64,000 bases of DNA from Shouchella xiaoxiensis. GTDB taxonomy: Bacteria > Bacillota > Bacilli > Bacillales > Bacillaceae_D. The DNA lies in the NCBI RefSeq assembly GCF_016907895.1, contig NZ_JAFBCV010000008.1, positions 62,001-126,000 on the forward strand. The letters run 5' to 3'. Positions 57,682 to 64,000 of the stretch are shown in pieces. Numbering within the stretch: position 1 is the first letter of the stretch; each line of letters starts with the position of its first letter. The notes under the pieces are model-generated. The model did no database searches. It was not told where the DNA came from and was given only the letters and a program-made list of their open reading frames with translations. Both the position numbers and the translations under genes were made by a program.

Positions 57682-58542
57682 TTAGCGGCGTGCGAGCTGT
57701 TCTAACCGGATCATTGCTTCTGATTGGTCTAAAGGTTGCTCGTTATCGTATTGATACAACAGCTGAAAAAAGAGTGGCTGAATGCCGTAGAACTGCTCCA
57801 CTCGCTGATAGATCGCTTCTCTCGGTTCATCTCCCTCATAGTGGTCAAGAACGAGACGGGTAAACTCCGGACCAAAATCCCAGTAAAATCCGGCAAAATC
57901 AATTGCAGGGTCACCGATCATCGCATCGGTAAAATCAATAATACCTGTTAACCGATCCCTTTCTTGATCGTATAAAAGATTAGAACCCGTTAAATCACCG
58001 TGAATGATTTTCTTGCTGTGCTGTTGAGCATCTTTTTCTAGAAAAGTCTTAAATATTCTTTCTACAAAATCTTGCTGCTTCTGAGAAAAGTGGGGATAAA
58101 GCTTGTTTTTAATCTCATCATAAAACTGTTGCCAATAGGCTCCATTTCGTTCGTATGTAAACCCCATTGTTTTTGCCGTTGTTAGGCTTATTCCGTGGAG
58201 CTCACTTAGGAACGCACCTAGAACGTTAGCAATCTCACTTTGTTCCGTTCGGAGCGGGCTACCCTCTAAATATGCATAGCTAACGCAAAGAAGTTGTTCT
58301 GCTTCATAATGTAGCTGATAGATTGGTAGAGGAAGCGCTTGATTTTGGATAGAAAGATACGTAAGCAAACGCGCTTCTCTTTTTACCCGTTCCTCGACCT
58401 CCTCCCGCTTTGGAAAACGAAACACCCTTTCCCCATTCGCGATAAAGATCTCGTTATCCCAGCCTTGATGGATGGTTTGAATAGCGTCCACTGCATAGTG
58501 CGGATACCAGCTGCAGATTAATTCTTTTCTATCTAGTGTCAT
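57682..58542 (-). CDS. Aminoglycoside phosphotransferase-family kinase
   Basis: 286 residues, APH fold. The N-lobe starts GWDNEIFIANGERVFRFPKR. The catalytic loop is IIHGDLTGSNLLYD (H-G-D-x-x-x-x-N) and the metal motif IIDFTDAMIGDPAIDFAGFY. Sequence style is close to the APH(2'')/MphB-like group, but such chromosomal genes in Bacillus usually do not confer resistance, so the substrate could be an aminoglycoside, macrolide or metabolite. Single gene, divergent from the second RsbR-like gene. Confidence 0.88.
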   Translation of the reverse strand: MTLDRKELICSWYPHYAVDAIQTIHQGWDNEIFIANGERVFRFPKREEVEERVKREARLLTYLSIQNQALPLPIYQLHYEAEQLLCVSYAYLEGSPLRTEQSEIANVLGAFLSELHGISLTTAKTMGFTYERNGAYWQQFYDEIKNKLYPHFSQKQQDFVERIFKTFLEKDAQQHSKKIIHGDLTGSNLLYDQERDRLTGIIDFTDAMIGDPAIDFAGFYWDFGPEFTRLVLDHYEGDEPREAIYQRVEQFYGIQPLFFQLLYQYDNEQPLDQSEAMIRLEQLARR

Positions 58543-58694
58543 TAAAAACTCCTACCTTTCAACCCTATTCTCTCTTTTACTTACTTTTATCAGAGAAAAA
58601 AGAAAAAAGATAGACAAATGCCCCTACTCCTGTCATTAATGAGAAAACGAGTTGTATCTTAGCGTTTTCTAGCTCATATAAGGGGATAGGGAAG

Positions 58695-59510
58695 ATGACA
58701 TTTTACGAGTATATGAAGGCACGAACATGGGATTTAGTCGAGCTGTGGTATGAAGAAGTTGATAAGACGCAGGGCGATATTTATGGAACAACGATTCCTG
58801 AGCGTATTGAACGATTAAAGCAGCAAAATCATGGCTTTCATATTCATTTTTGTGAGATCTTCCGTGACGATTCAACGCTGTACAGCGATTCCTTTAACCA
58901 ATGGATTACCGATGTCGCGCATGATTCTACCCACCAGAGCGCAGACATCGATATTATTATGAAACAATTTTTCGTAATTGAAGAATACTACCTTGAATTT
59001 CTACGCCGCTATGCGCTAGAAATTACGGTAACAAATGAAGAACTTTCCGAGCATACGCACTTAATTGTCAAAGGCTTTAATGAAATCGTTCTTCGTTTTA
59101 CGAAGAGTCACCTTTCACAAAACAAGCAAACGTTCGAAGCGCACCAACAGCTTGTGGCGGAGCTTAGTTCTCCGATTATTCATTTAAGCGACCATGTGAG
59201 CCTATTGCCAATCGTTGGCGATATTGATACGTACAGAGCAAAAGTGATTTTTGACGAAACGCTTCAGAAATGCAGTTCGGCGGGCATTACTGAACTGGTC
59301 ATTGATCTGTCTGGCGTCGTTATGATTGACACGATGGTCGCAAACCAAATCTTTCAATTGATGAGTGGATTAAGGCTGATTGGTACAAAGACGTCTCTTG
59401 TGGGCATTCGCCCAGAAATCGCCCAAACGGCCGTACAGCTACAAATTGACTTCAGTGCTATTTCCATTTACCCATCTTTAAAAGTAGCAATTCGCTCAAT
59501 CGGGCTGTAA
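58695..59510 (+). CDS. RsbR-type stressosome protein with STAS domain
   Basis: 271 residues. N-terminal helical sensor domain (YMKARTWDLVELWYEEVDKT) and a C-terminal STAS domain with LPIVGDIDTYRAK and IDLSGVVMIDTMVANQIFQL. Both threonines equivalent to RsbRA Thr171 and Thr205 are present. GIRPEIAQTAVQLQ closes the domain. Paralogue of the 45942 gene. Accessory RsbR proteins let the stressosome sense extra signals. Monocistronic with a shared bidirectional terminator. Confidence 0.88.
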   Translation: MTFYEYMKARTWDLVELWYEEVDKTQGDIYGTTIPERIERLKQQNHGFHIHFCEIFRDDSTLYSDSFNQWITDVAHDSTHQSADIDIIMKQFFVIEEYYLEFLRRYALEITVTNEELSEHTHLIVKGFNEIVLRFTKSHLSQNKQTFEAHQQLVAELSSPIIHLSDHVSLLPIVGDIDTYRAKVIFDETLQKCSSAGITELVIDLSGVVMIDTMVANQIFQLMSGLRLIGTKTSLVGIRPEIAQTAVQLQIDFSAISIYPSLKVAIRSIGL

Positions 59511-59517
59511 AGATACT

Positions 59518-59553
59518 AAAAAAGCGTCCTTCCGTTTGGAAGAACGCTTTTTT
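59518..59553. terminator. Bidirectional terminator
   Basis: AAAAAAGCGT-CTTCC/GGAAG-ACGCTTTTTT with a four-base loop, between the RsbR-like gene and the convergent cyclase gene. Confidence 0.93.
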
Positions 59554-59554
59554 G

Positions 59555-61426
59555 CTAGTCGTATTTCTTTGTGTAGTGGGCGAGCGCCAGCAGCGGATAA
59601 AAGTAGCGGTAGCTGTGGTAATGGAAATAAATTCGGTCAGCAAGTCCTTTTCCAGCAGGGTATTCTTCGTGCCAGTCCGTCCGTTTAAGTGATTTCAATA
59701 AGAAACGCAGCCCATCAATCATTGTTTTATCCGGGTATTCACTCACAGCAATGAGAGCATCCAGTGCCCAAGCTGTATGAGTCAGCGTGCTCCCGTTTAG
59801 CGGTGTATACGTTTTATTACGGTCACTTAAGCACGATTCCCCCCAGCCGCCGTCTTGGTTTTGAATCGACTTAAACCAGCTAACTGCTTTTTTCACCGTT
59901 TCATCTGTACCTGTTACCCCCGAGGCAGCGAGTCCAGTTAACGCTGCCCATGTACCATAAATGTACTGGACACCCCACTGTCCTTCCCACGAGCCGTTCT
60001 TTTCTTGATTCTTCTTAAGCCAGCGTACGCCCCGACTTAGCGCGTCGCTCTCTTGCGGTAAATGAACAAAGTTGCCGAGCAGCTCCATCGTCCGCCCGGT
60101 TAAATCAGGCGTGCTTGGATCGGTGAGAATGCCCTTGCTCTCTTGAATCGGCAGCAGCGCCAACAAAAAGCTATTCGTGTTTTTTTCGAATGCTGGCCAG
60201 CCGCCATCTTTGTTCTGCATGGACACAACCCAGTTCACCCCTTGATTCCAGCGGGAATACATGGCTGATAACGATGCCATTGGCGTAATCGCTCTAAGAG
60301 AAGAGGTTGTATCATCAAGATCCGGTTGTTTTGTATTGATGTTGGAAAAGCCCCAGCCACCAGGCTGCGTATATTGATTGTGAAAAACCCAATCACCGTA
60401 CTGGTCGTGCTGCTTCTCTAACAGATAGGACGTTGCCTTTTGAATCATCGGATCTTTTGGTTTAACCCCTGCTTCTTGCAAGGCATAGGTAATGAGCGAC
60501 GTGTTCCAAATCGATGCCGTCGTAAACTGAATATGTGTATGCCCATTTACGGTCGTTTTAAATGTATAGAGACCTTCGACTGCTTTTACAATAAGCGGGT
60601 CATCTTTTTTATGACCAAGCGCCAGCAATGCAAAGATCATAAAGGTTGTTGAGGTGAAGTAGCTGAATAACGTCCCATCAGGCTCCAGCCCGCCCATCAT
60701 ATAGCGCTTTGCTTTCGCTAAAGCCAATCCATGCAAGTCACTTGAGCCACCTGCGTGTTTCTCGACGCTTGCCAAAATTGATAAGCGCAGCTTCCGTGAA
60801 TCCTCCGACTCAGCCCAATCGCTAAAAACATCCTCTCTCGCCCCTGAATAAAGCTGTGTCAAGTCAGGGCTCATTTCTGTCTTGATGCTCACTTTCTGAT
60901 CAGCCGCAATCAGAAAAGGCACCATATGCGCTCTGCCGTAGACTGACATGCTGTAGAGGTTAACCGGAAACGCGAGTGGCAGTAAAATGATTTCGATTGG
61001 CAATGGAAAGAAGCGGGGCCATTTATACTGTCCAGTAAACATCAGCATCATCTTTGTTAATAACGTTGTTTTTTCGATGCCCCCGTTATCGACAATAAAC
61101 TGTTTTGCTTTCCGCAAACGTTCATCTTCAACGTCATAGTTTCCTGAATAAAGCAGCGCATAATAAGCCTCTACCGTTGTCGTCACATTTCCGTTGCTGT
61201 CATCAGGAAACAACTTCCAAGCACCGTTTGTTTCTTGCCGACTCATTAACCGTTCCGCTAGCTCATCAATAAGTGCTTCATCGTTTCTTTCCAATGTCCG
61301 CAGCAAAATAATCATATATGCGTCGGTAAACGTGCCCGCTTCAAACGGATACTCCCACGAGCCACTGCTCGTCTGATCTTCACGCAGTTTGTTAATTAAG
61401 TAAGCCATTCCTTCTGAACGGTTCAT
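59555..61426 (-). CDS. sqhC: Squalene-hopene cyclase family protein, probably sporulenol synthase
   Basis: 623 residues. DLDDTTSSLRA is the catalytic DxDDT-type acid motif at about residue 365. QW repeats are visible as NKDGGWPAF, KNGSWEGQWG and NQDGGWGE, with GGWGFSNINTKQPD before the active site. Length agrees with B. subtilis SqhC (about 630), which cyclises C35 terpenes (tetraprenyl-beta-curcumene) to sporulene-type lipids, and with hopene cyclases. Membrane-associated monotopic enzyme. No other terpene gene is adjacent, so which substrate it uses is inferred from the Bacillus context. Confidence 0.9.
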   Translation of the reverse strand: MNRSEGMAYLINKLREDQTSSGSWEYPFEAGTFTDAYMIILLRTLERNDEALIDELAERLMSRQETNGAWKLFPDDSNGNVTTTVEAYYALLYSGNYDVEDERLRKAKQFIVDNGGIEKTTLLTKMMLMFTGQYKWPRFFPLPIEIILLPLAFPVNLYSMSVYGRAHMVPFLIAADQKVSIKTEMSPDLTQLYSGAREDVFSDWAESEDSRKLRLSILASVEKHAGGSSDLHGLALAKAKRYMMGGLEPDGTLFSYFTSTTFMIFALLALGHKKDDPLIVKAVEGLYTFKTTVNGHTHIQFTTASIWNTSLITYALQEAGVKPKDPMIQKATSYLLEKQHDQYGDWVFHNQYTQPGGWGFSNINTKQPDLDDTTSSLRAITPMASLSAMYSRWNQGVNWVVSMQNKDGGWPAFEKNTNSFLLALLPIQESKGILTDPSTPDLTGRTMELLGNFVHLPQESDALSRGVRWLKKNQEKNGSWEGQWGVQYIYGTWAALTGLAASGVTGTDETVKKAVSWFKSIQNQDGGWGESCLSDRNKTYTPLNGSTLTHTAWALDALIAVSEYPDKTMIDGLRFLLKSLKRTDWHEEYPAGKGLADRIYFHYHSYRYFYPLLALAHYTKKYD

Positions 61427-61491
61427 TACACATCACTCTTTCAACAAGGATTCCTACCTTACACTTTATTCACCGGACAACCACTTCATTC

Positions 61492-61530
61492 AAAAAAGAA
61501 AGAAGGCTGAAGCAAATATGCTCCAGCCTT
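61492..61530 (-). terminator. Intrinsic terminator
   Basis: AAGGCTGGAGC/GCTTCAGCCTT stem with one mismatch and a T-rich tail on the minus strand, after the alpha/beta-hydrolase pseudogene. Confidence 0.8.
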
Positions 61531-61537
61531 GGCTCTG

Positions 61538-62281
61538 TTAGTGATTAAGAAGTTTTTCTAGTGCTTGGTTAAACAGCAGAGGATTGGCAAGGGGCAGACC
61601 ATGCCCGACATCAGCTACAACGAGTGACTCAAACTGAGGAAATCTAGCGCTTAACGTCTTTGCTGACTACTTGATCAGACCATTCTCCTTTGCCCCGATC
61701 GTAATGAACCCTTTTAATAGCTGCTCGTCCTTTGCTTTCTCCGGTAACGCAAACGAAAGGTTCTCGTGCATGACCTGGCTCAACGTCTCAGCAGTTGTTT
61801 GCTTCGCTTGAGAAAAATAAGTCTCAAACTGCGCTTCACCAATGTGCAACGTCCTCGCTTAGAGCTTTGAAAAGGTCCGCCATTTCACGAGAGGATGGCT
61901 TACGTACATCAATGGAGTGATTACCTTCTTCATCATCGGCAGGGGGTGCACGGACGCACTATTCAGCATCACACGTGAGATACGTCTGCTATTCTGCGCA
62001 ACCATTTGCAGCGCCACTTGTGAACCGAGGGAAAAACCAATCACCGTCACGTCCTTGTCGCCGTGCTGTTTTTCTAAATAGGCGAGCAGTTCATCTGCAC
62101 ACGATCGAATGGAGAACCGTTGCTCCCGACTTTCTCCATGCCCTGGTAAATCAGGGACAATGCACAAGTAATCATCCGCAAAATGGGAGACCTGCGCCTC
62201 CCACATCTAGCTGCTCACACCGCCACCGTGGAGAAAAAGCAGAATCGGTCGAGACCGATTTCCTATTTCATTCATGTGCAT
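61538..62281 (-). pseudogene. Alpha/beta hydrolase gene with three in-frame stop codons
   Basis: A single 248-codon frame holds a complete hydrolase: ILLFLHGGGVSS, then CIVPDLPGHGES, VTVIGFSLGSQVALQ (nucleophile elbow GFSLG) and ADVGHGLPLANP (catalytic His). It is cut by TAG at 62209-62207 (probably a former Trp, SSWMWE), TAA at 61861-61859 and TAG at 61669-61667. No frameshift is present. AAAAAGGG lies upstream of ATG 62281. 70 bp after the serine hydrolase gene, so formerly its operon partner. Confidence 0.88.
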
Positions 62282-62351
62282 AGACGTCACAACCCTTTTT
62301 AGTATTTTCGTTAAAGAGATAGCATGTCATCGTTGTTTTCCTCTCCCTACC

Positions 62352-63365
62352 TCAAGCAAATACCTTCTCTACCGCATCGCCAAATGCTCGAATATTAGCT
62401 AAGAAATCAAAGCCCTCCGGTGATCCGAACCGGTTTATCATCCGAACCGCCACAACCTCGTGTTTCGGTATAACAAGCACCGCAACATTGCTATAGCCAA
62501 GCAGTTGAAACGCTCCGAGCGCTACGCTACGGCCGATTTCCATACGCTCCGAATTCGTTTTCTGTTCTCCTTGGACAAACCACATGTATCCGTTTGTTGG
62601 CTTTGTTGCCTGCAATGTAGGCGGAGTGAGCATTGATGTCGCTCGTGTAAATAAATCAGCCGGGAGTTTCTGTTCTCCATTCACCATTCCTTTCGTTAAA
62701 TGAAGATTGCCCCAGTTGGCAAGATCCCGCGCAGATACATACATATTCATCTCAGCCCCGTCAGTAATCGTGCTCTCAGACCAGCTTTTGTCATTCACAT
62801 CACGCACGACGTCAGCCAGTTTGGCATGCTTCTCGCCATACCAGCCCGTTTCCAAAAAGGAAAGTGGTTTAAATACTTCGCTATGTAAAATGTCCGCAAT
62901 CGTCTTACCGGTTGCCTGTTTAACAATTGCCGCTAACATCGGGATGCCAGCACCACGGTAAGCCCAGTTCGTTCCTGGCACAAATTCTCTTGTAAGCATC
63001 TCTTCTTTTACAACGAGCCCATGGCTGTGCGTGAGCAAATGGCGAATCGTCACGCCTTCAATCATTTTTTGGTCATAAGTCGGTAAGTACTGTGATGCAG
63101 ATTGATCAATATCCTTTATGTAACCGTGATGGACCGCATAGGCAAGGGCAAAGCCGATGTAGCTCTTGCGCACGGAGGCAATATGAAACTGCGTGTCAGC
63201 CTGGACGCTTCTTGCATCGTTAGCGATACTCTGCTTGCCGAAGTATCGTTCAAACGCCACTTGGTTTTTGTGAATCACATACAATGCTCCACCAGACGCA
63301 CCAATGGCGTTGGCACCTTGTTCAACTTGCGCAAAAACTGAATCAAATGATTTTATCCCCTTCAT
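62352..63365 (-). CDS. Serine hydrolase, class C beta-lactamase fold
   Basis: About 337 residues from ATG 63365 (AGGAG 8 nt upstream). HIASVRKSYIGFALAYAVHH contains the S-x-x-K catalytic motif (Ser of SVRK). The second motif is WAYRGAGIPM in place of Y-x-N. TIRHLLTHSHGL and GYMWFV complete the family pattern. No signal peptide, so it works in the cytoplasm, as is common for esterase or peptidase members; beta-lactamase activity is not implied. Follows a lipoprotein gene by 19 bp. Confidence 0.88.
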   Translation of the reverse strand: MKGIKSFDSVFAQVEQGANAIGASGGALYVIHKNQVAFERYFGKQSIANDARSVQADTQFHIASVRKSYIGFALAYAVHHGYIKDIDQSASQYLPTYDQKMIEGVTIRHLLTHSHGLVVKEEMLTREFVPGTNWAYRGAGIPMLAAIVKQATGKTIADILHSEVFKPLSFLETGWYGEKHAKLADVVRDVNDKSWSESTITDGAEMNMYVSARDLANWGNLHLTKGMVNGEQKLPADLFTRATSMLTPPTLQATKPTNGYMWFVQGEQKTNSERMEIGRSVALGAFQLLGYSNVAVLVIPKHEVVAVRMINRFGSPEGFDFLANIRAFGDAVEKVFA

Positions 63366-63384
63366 CTTCTTCACTCCTACTTAA

Positions 63385-63813
63385 TTACTCTCCACCTGAA
63401 ACCACTTCGAAAATCGCTTCTTCCCCGTTTTTATAAATTGCCACCATGGAAATATCACTGTTCTCAGTGATTTCGTAGACTACTTGATTACGTGCTGCCT
63501 CATCTTCCGAAAATTCATCTTCGGTATAATGAATCGTTAGCGTATCTTCAATGACCTCCACATCAAAATGGGTAAAAGCCACTTCCTCTTGACCTAAATG
63601 CGTATTTTTTCCATTTAACATTACGTATTTAATGTCTTCACCTTTGTAATACATGTAGGTTCCATTGGTATCCTCAACGCCTTGAAAGAAAGAAGAAATC
63701 GCTTCCTCTAAGTGATCCAGCTCAACTTCTTTCACGCCTGACTGCGTCTGGCAACCAACCAGCAGCAGGAAAGTAAGCGCCCAGGCGAACCCTGCTAGAA
63801 ATGCTTTTTTCAT
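63385..63813 (-). CDS. Lipoprotein of unknown function
   Basis: 142 residues. Lipobox LLLVGCQ (Cys at about residue 21). The mature part, ELDHLEEAISSFFQGVEDTN, YMYYKGEDIKYVMLNGKNTH and EVIEDTLTIHYTEDEFSEDE, is a small acidic alpha/beta domain. No family recognised. GGAGCAAGAGG precedes ATG 63813. Probably one transcript with the serine hydrolase. Confidence 0.7.
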   Translation of the reverse strand: MKKAFLAGFAWALTFLLLVGCQTQSGVKEVELDHLEEAISSFFQGVEDTNGTYMYYKGEDIKYVMLNGKNTHLGQEEVAFTHFDVEVIEDTLTIHYTEDEFSEDEAARNQVVYEITENSDISMVAIYKNGEEAIFEVVSGGE

Positions 63814-63825
63814 CCTCTTGCTCCT

Positions 63826-64000
63826 TCAATATTTCTCTTCTAATTGAAAGCGTGTAAAGCCGTATACTCCGACATGAATCATATGCATAACCATAAACAG
63901 AAAGAAAACCCACGTAATGCCGTCAATGAACATCGTTAATGCCCAGCCAGTCCAGATCAGCACAGCGGTTACGTTCCAGGCAATTCCCTTTGCTCGATTA
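63826..64000 (-). CDS. Integral membrane protein, N-terminus off the right edge
   Basis: Partial: the last 57 residues. NVTAVLIWTGWALTMFIDGI and FFLFMVMHMIHVGVYGFTRF are two membrane helices, followed by a short charged tail QLEEKY. The stop is about 10 bp before the lipoprotein gene start, so they may be cotranscribed. Too little remains to name a family. Confidence 0.6.
   Translation of the reverse strand, partial: NRAKGIAWNVTAVLIWTGWALTMFIDGITWVFFLFMVMHMIHVGVYGFTRFQLEEKY

Noticed and set aside
57682-58542. Acquired aminoglycoside-resistance gene
   Set aside because: Only the general kinase motifs are present and there is no mobile context. Chromosomal APH-like kinases are common in Bacillus.
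62352-63365. Antibiotic-resistance beta-lactamase
   Set aside because: The fold is class C-like, but there is no signal peptide and the YxN motif is altered, so a cytoplasmic esterase or peptidase role is more likely.

Overview
The window looks like a chromosomal segment of a spore-forming member of the Bacillaceae, probably an alkaliphilic or soil Bacillus relative (Shouchella or Alkalihalobacillus type). The grounds are AGGAGG-type ribosome binding sites with frequent TTG and GTG starts, a squalene-hopene/sporulenol cyclase, RsbR stressosome proteins, YdhK- and YdcZ-type genes, a GtaB/GalU plus EpsC exopolysaccharide cluster, and a Bacillaceae-type interspersed palindromic repeat at 15777. 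Genus is not settled by sequence reading alone.

Layout. 1-10253 (minus strand): a polysaccharide operon read from galU through an epsC-like 4,6-dehydratase, an initiating sugar transferase, an epimerase, three or four glycosyltransferases, an asparagine-synthase-like amidotransferase and a repeat-unit polymerase, continuing off the left edge. It is preceded at 10295-10505 by a structured leader that fits an EAR (eps-associated RNA) antitermination element followed by an intrinsic terminator. The distal part (1 to about 7500) is visibly more AT-rich than galU/epsC and is probably an exchangeable module. 10.8-24.6 kb is an accessory patchwork: a PIN-domain toxin-antitoxin pair, an AbrB-like antitoxin next to a decayed Doc toxin, a HigBA-type pair lying between two paralogous secreted-protein genes whose start codons sit in hairpins, small membrane proteins, and two disrupted genes (VOC/glyoxalase-like, Tubby-like).

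24.7-29.0 kb encodes a complete Aap-type general L-amino-acid ABC transporter (binding protein, hairpin, two permeases, ATPase). 29.2-37.4 kb is a hexuronate/aldonate catabolic locus: a GntR-FCD regulator, a three-part TRAP transporter, a zinc dehydrogenase, UxuA, UxuB and KDPG aldolase in one minus-strand operon, divergent from an Ldh-family oxidoreductase. The shared 88-bp regulatory gap holds an inverted repeat and a near-consensus CcpA cre site. Together these would import a sugar acid, convert it through fructuronate and mannonate to KDG, and cleave KDPG.

38.4-44.4 kb is one giant collagen-like surface protein (about 1980 residues, roughly 590 G-x-T triplets and a C-terminal beta-rich domain). 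44.5-64 kb is ordinary chromosomal sequence: glycerol dehydrogenase, two separate RsbR-like STAS proteins, a Crp/Fnr regulator between two YdcZ (DUF606) half-transporters, a SUKH protein, an AraC-type regulator, a YdhK lipoprotein, a TetR/SDR pair with a clear operator, an aminoglycoside-phosphotransferase-like kinase, the hopanoid-type cyclase and a serine hydrolase. At least five genes in the window carry frameshifts or in-frame stops (VOC, Tubby-like, Doc, HAD phosphatase, alpha/beta hydrolase). This is either real gene decay or local consensus error.

Most candidates for novelty: the EAR-like leader, the two paralogous secreted proteins with start-sequestering hairpins, the small unfamiliar antitoxin of the PIN toxin, the collagen-like giant with internal 603-bp duplication, and the 285-residue unknown protein at 23776. 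No clearly new multi-gene defence or biosynthetic system was found.
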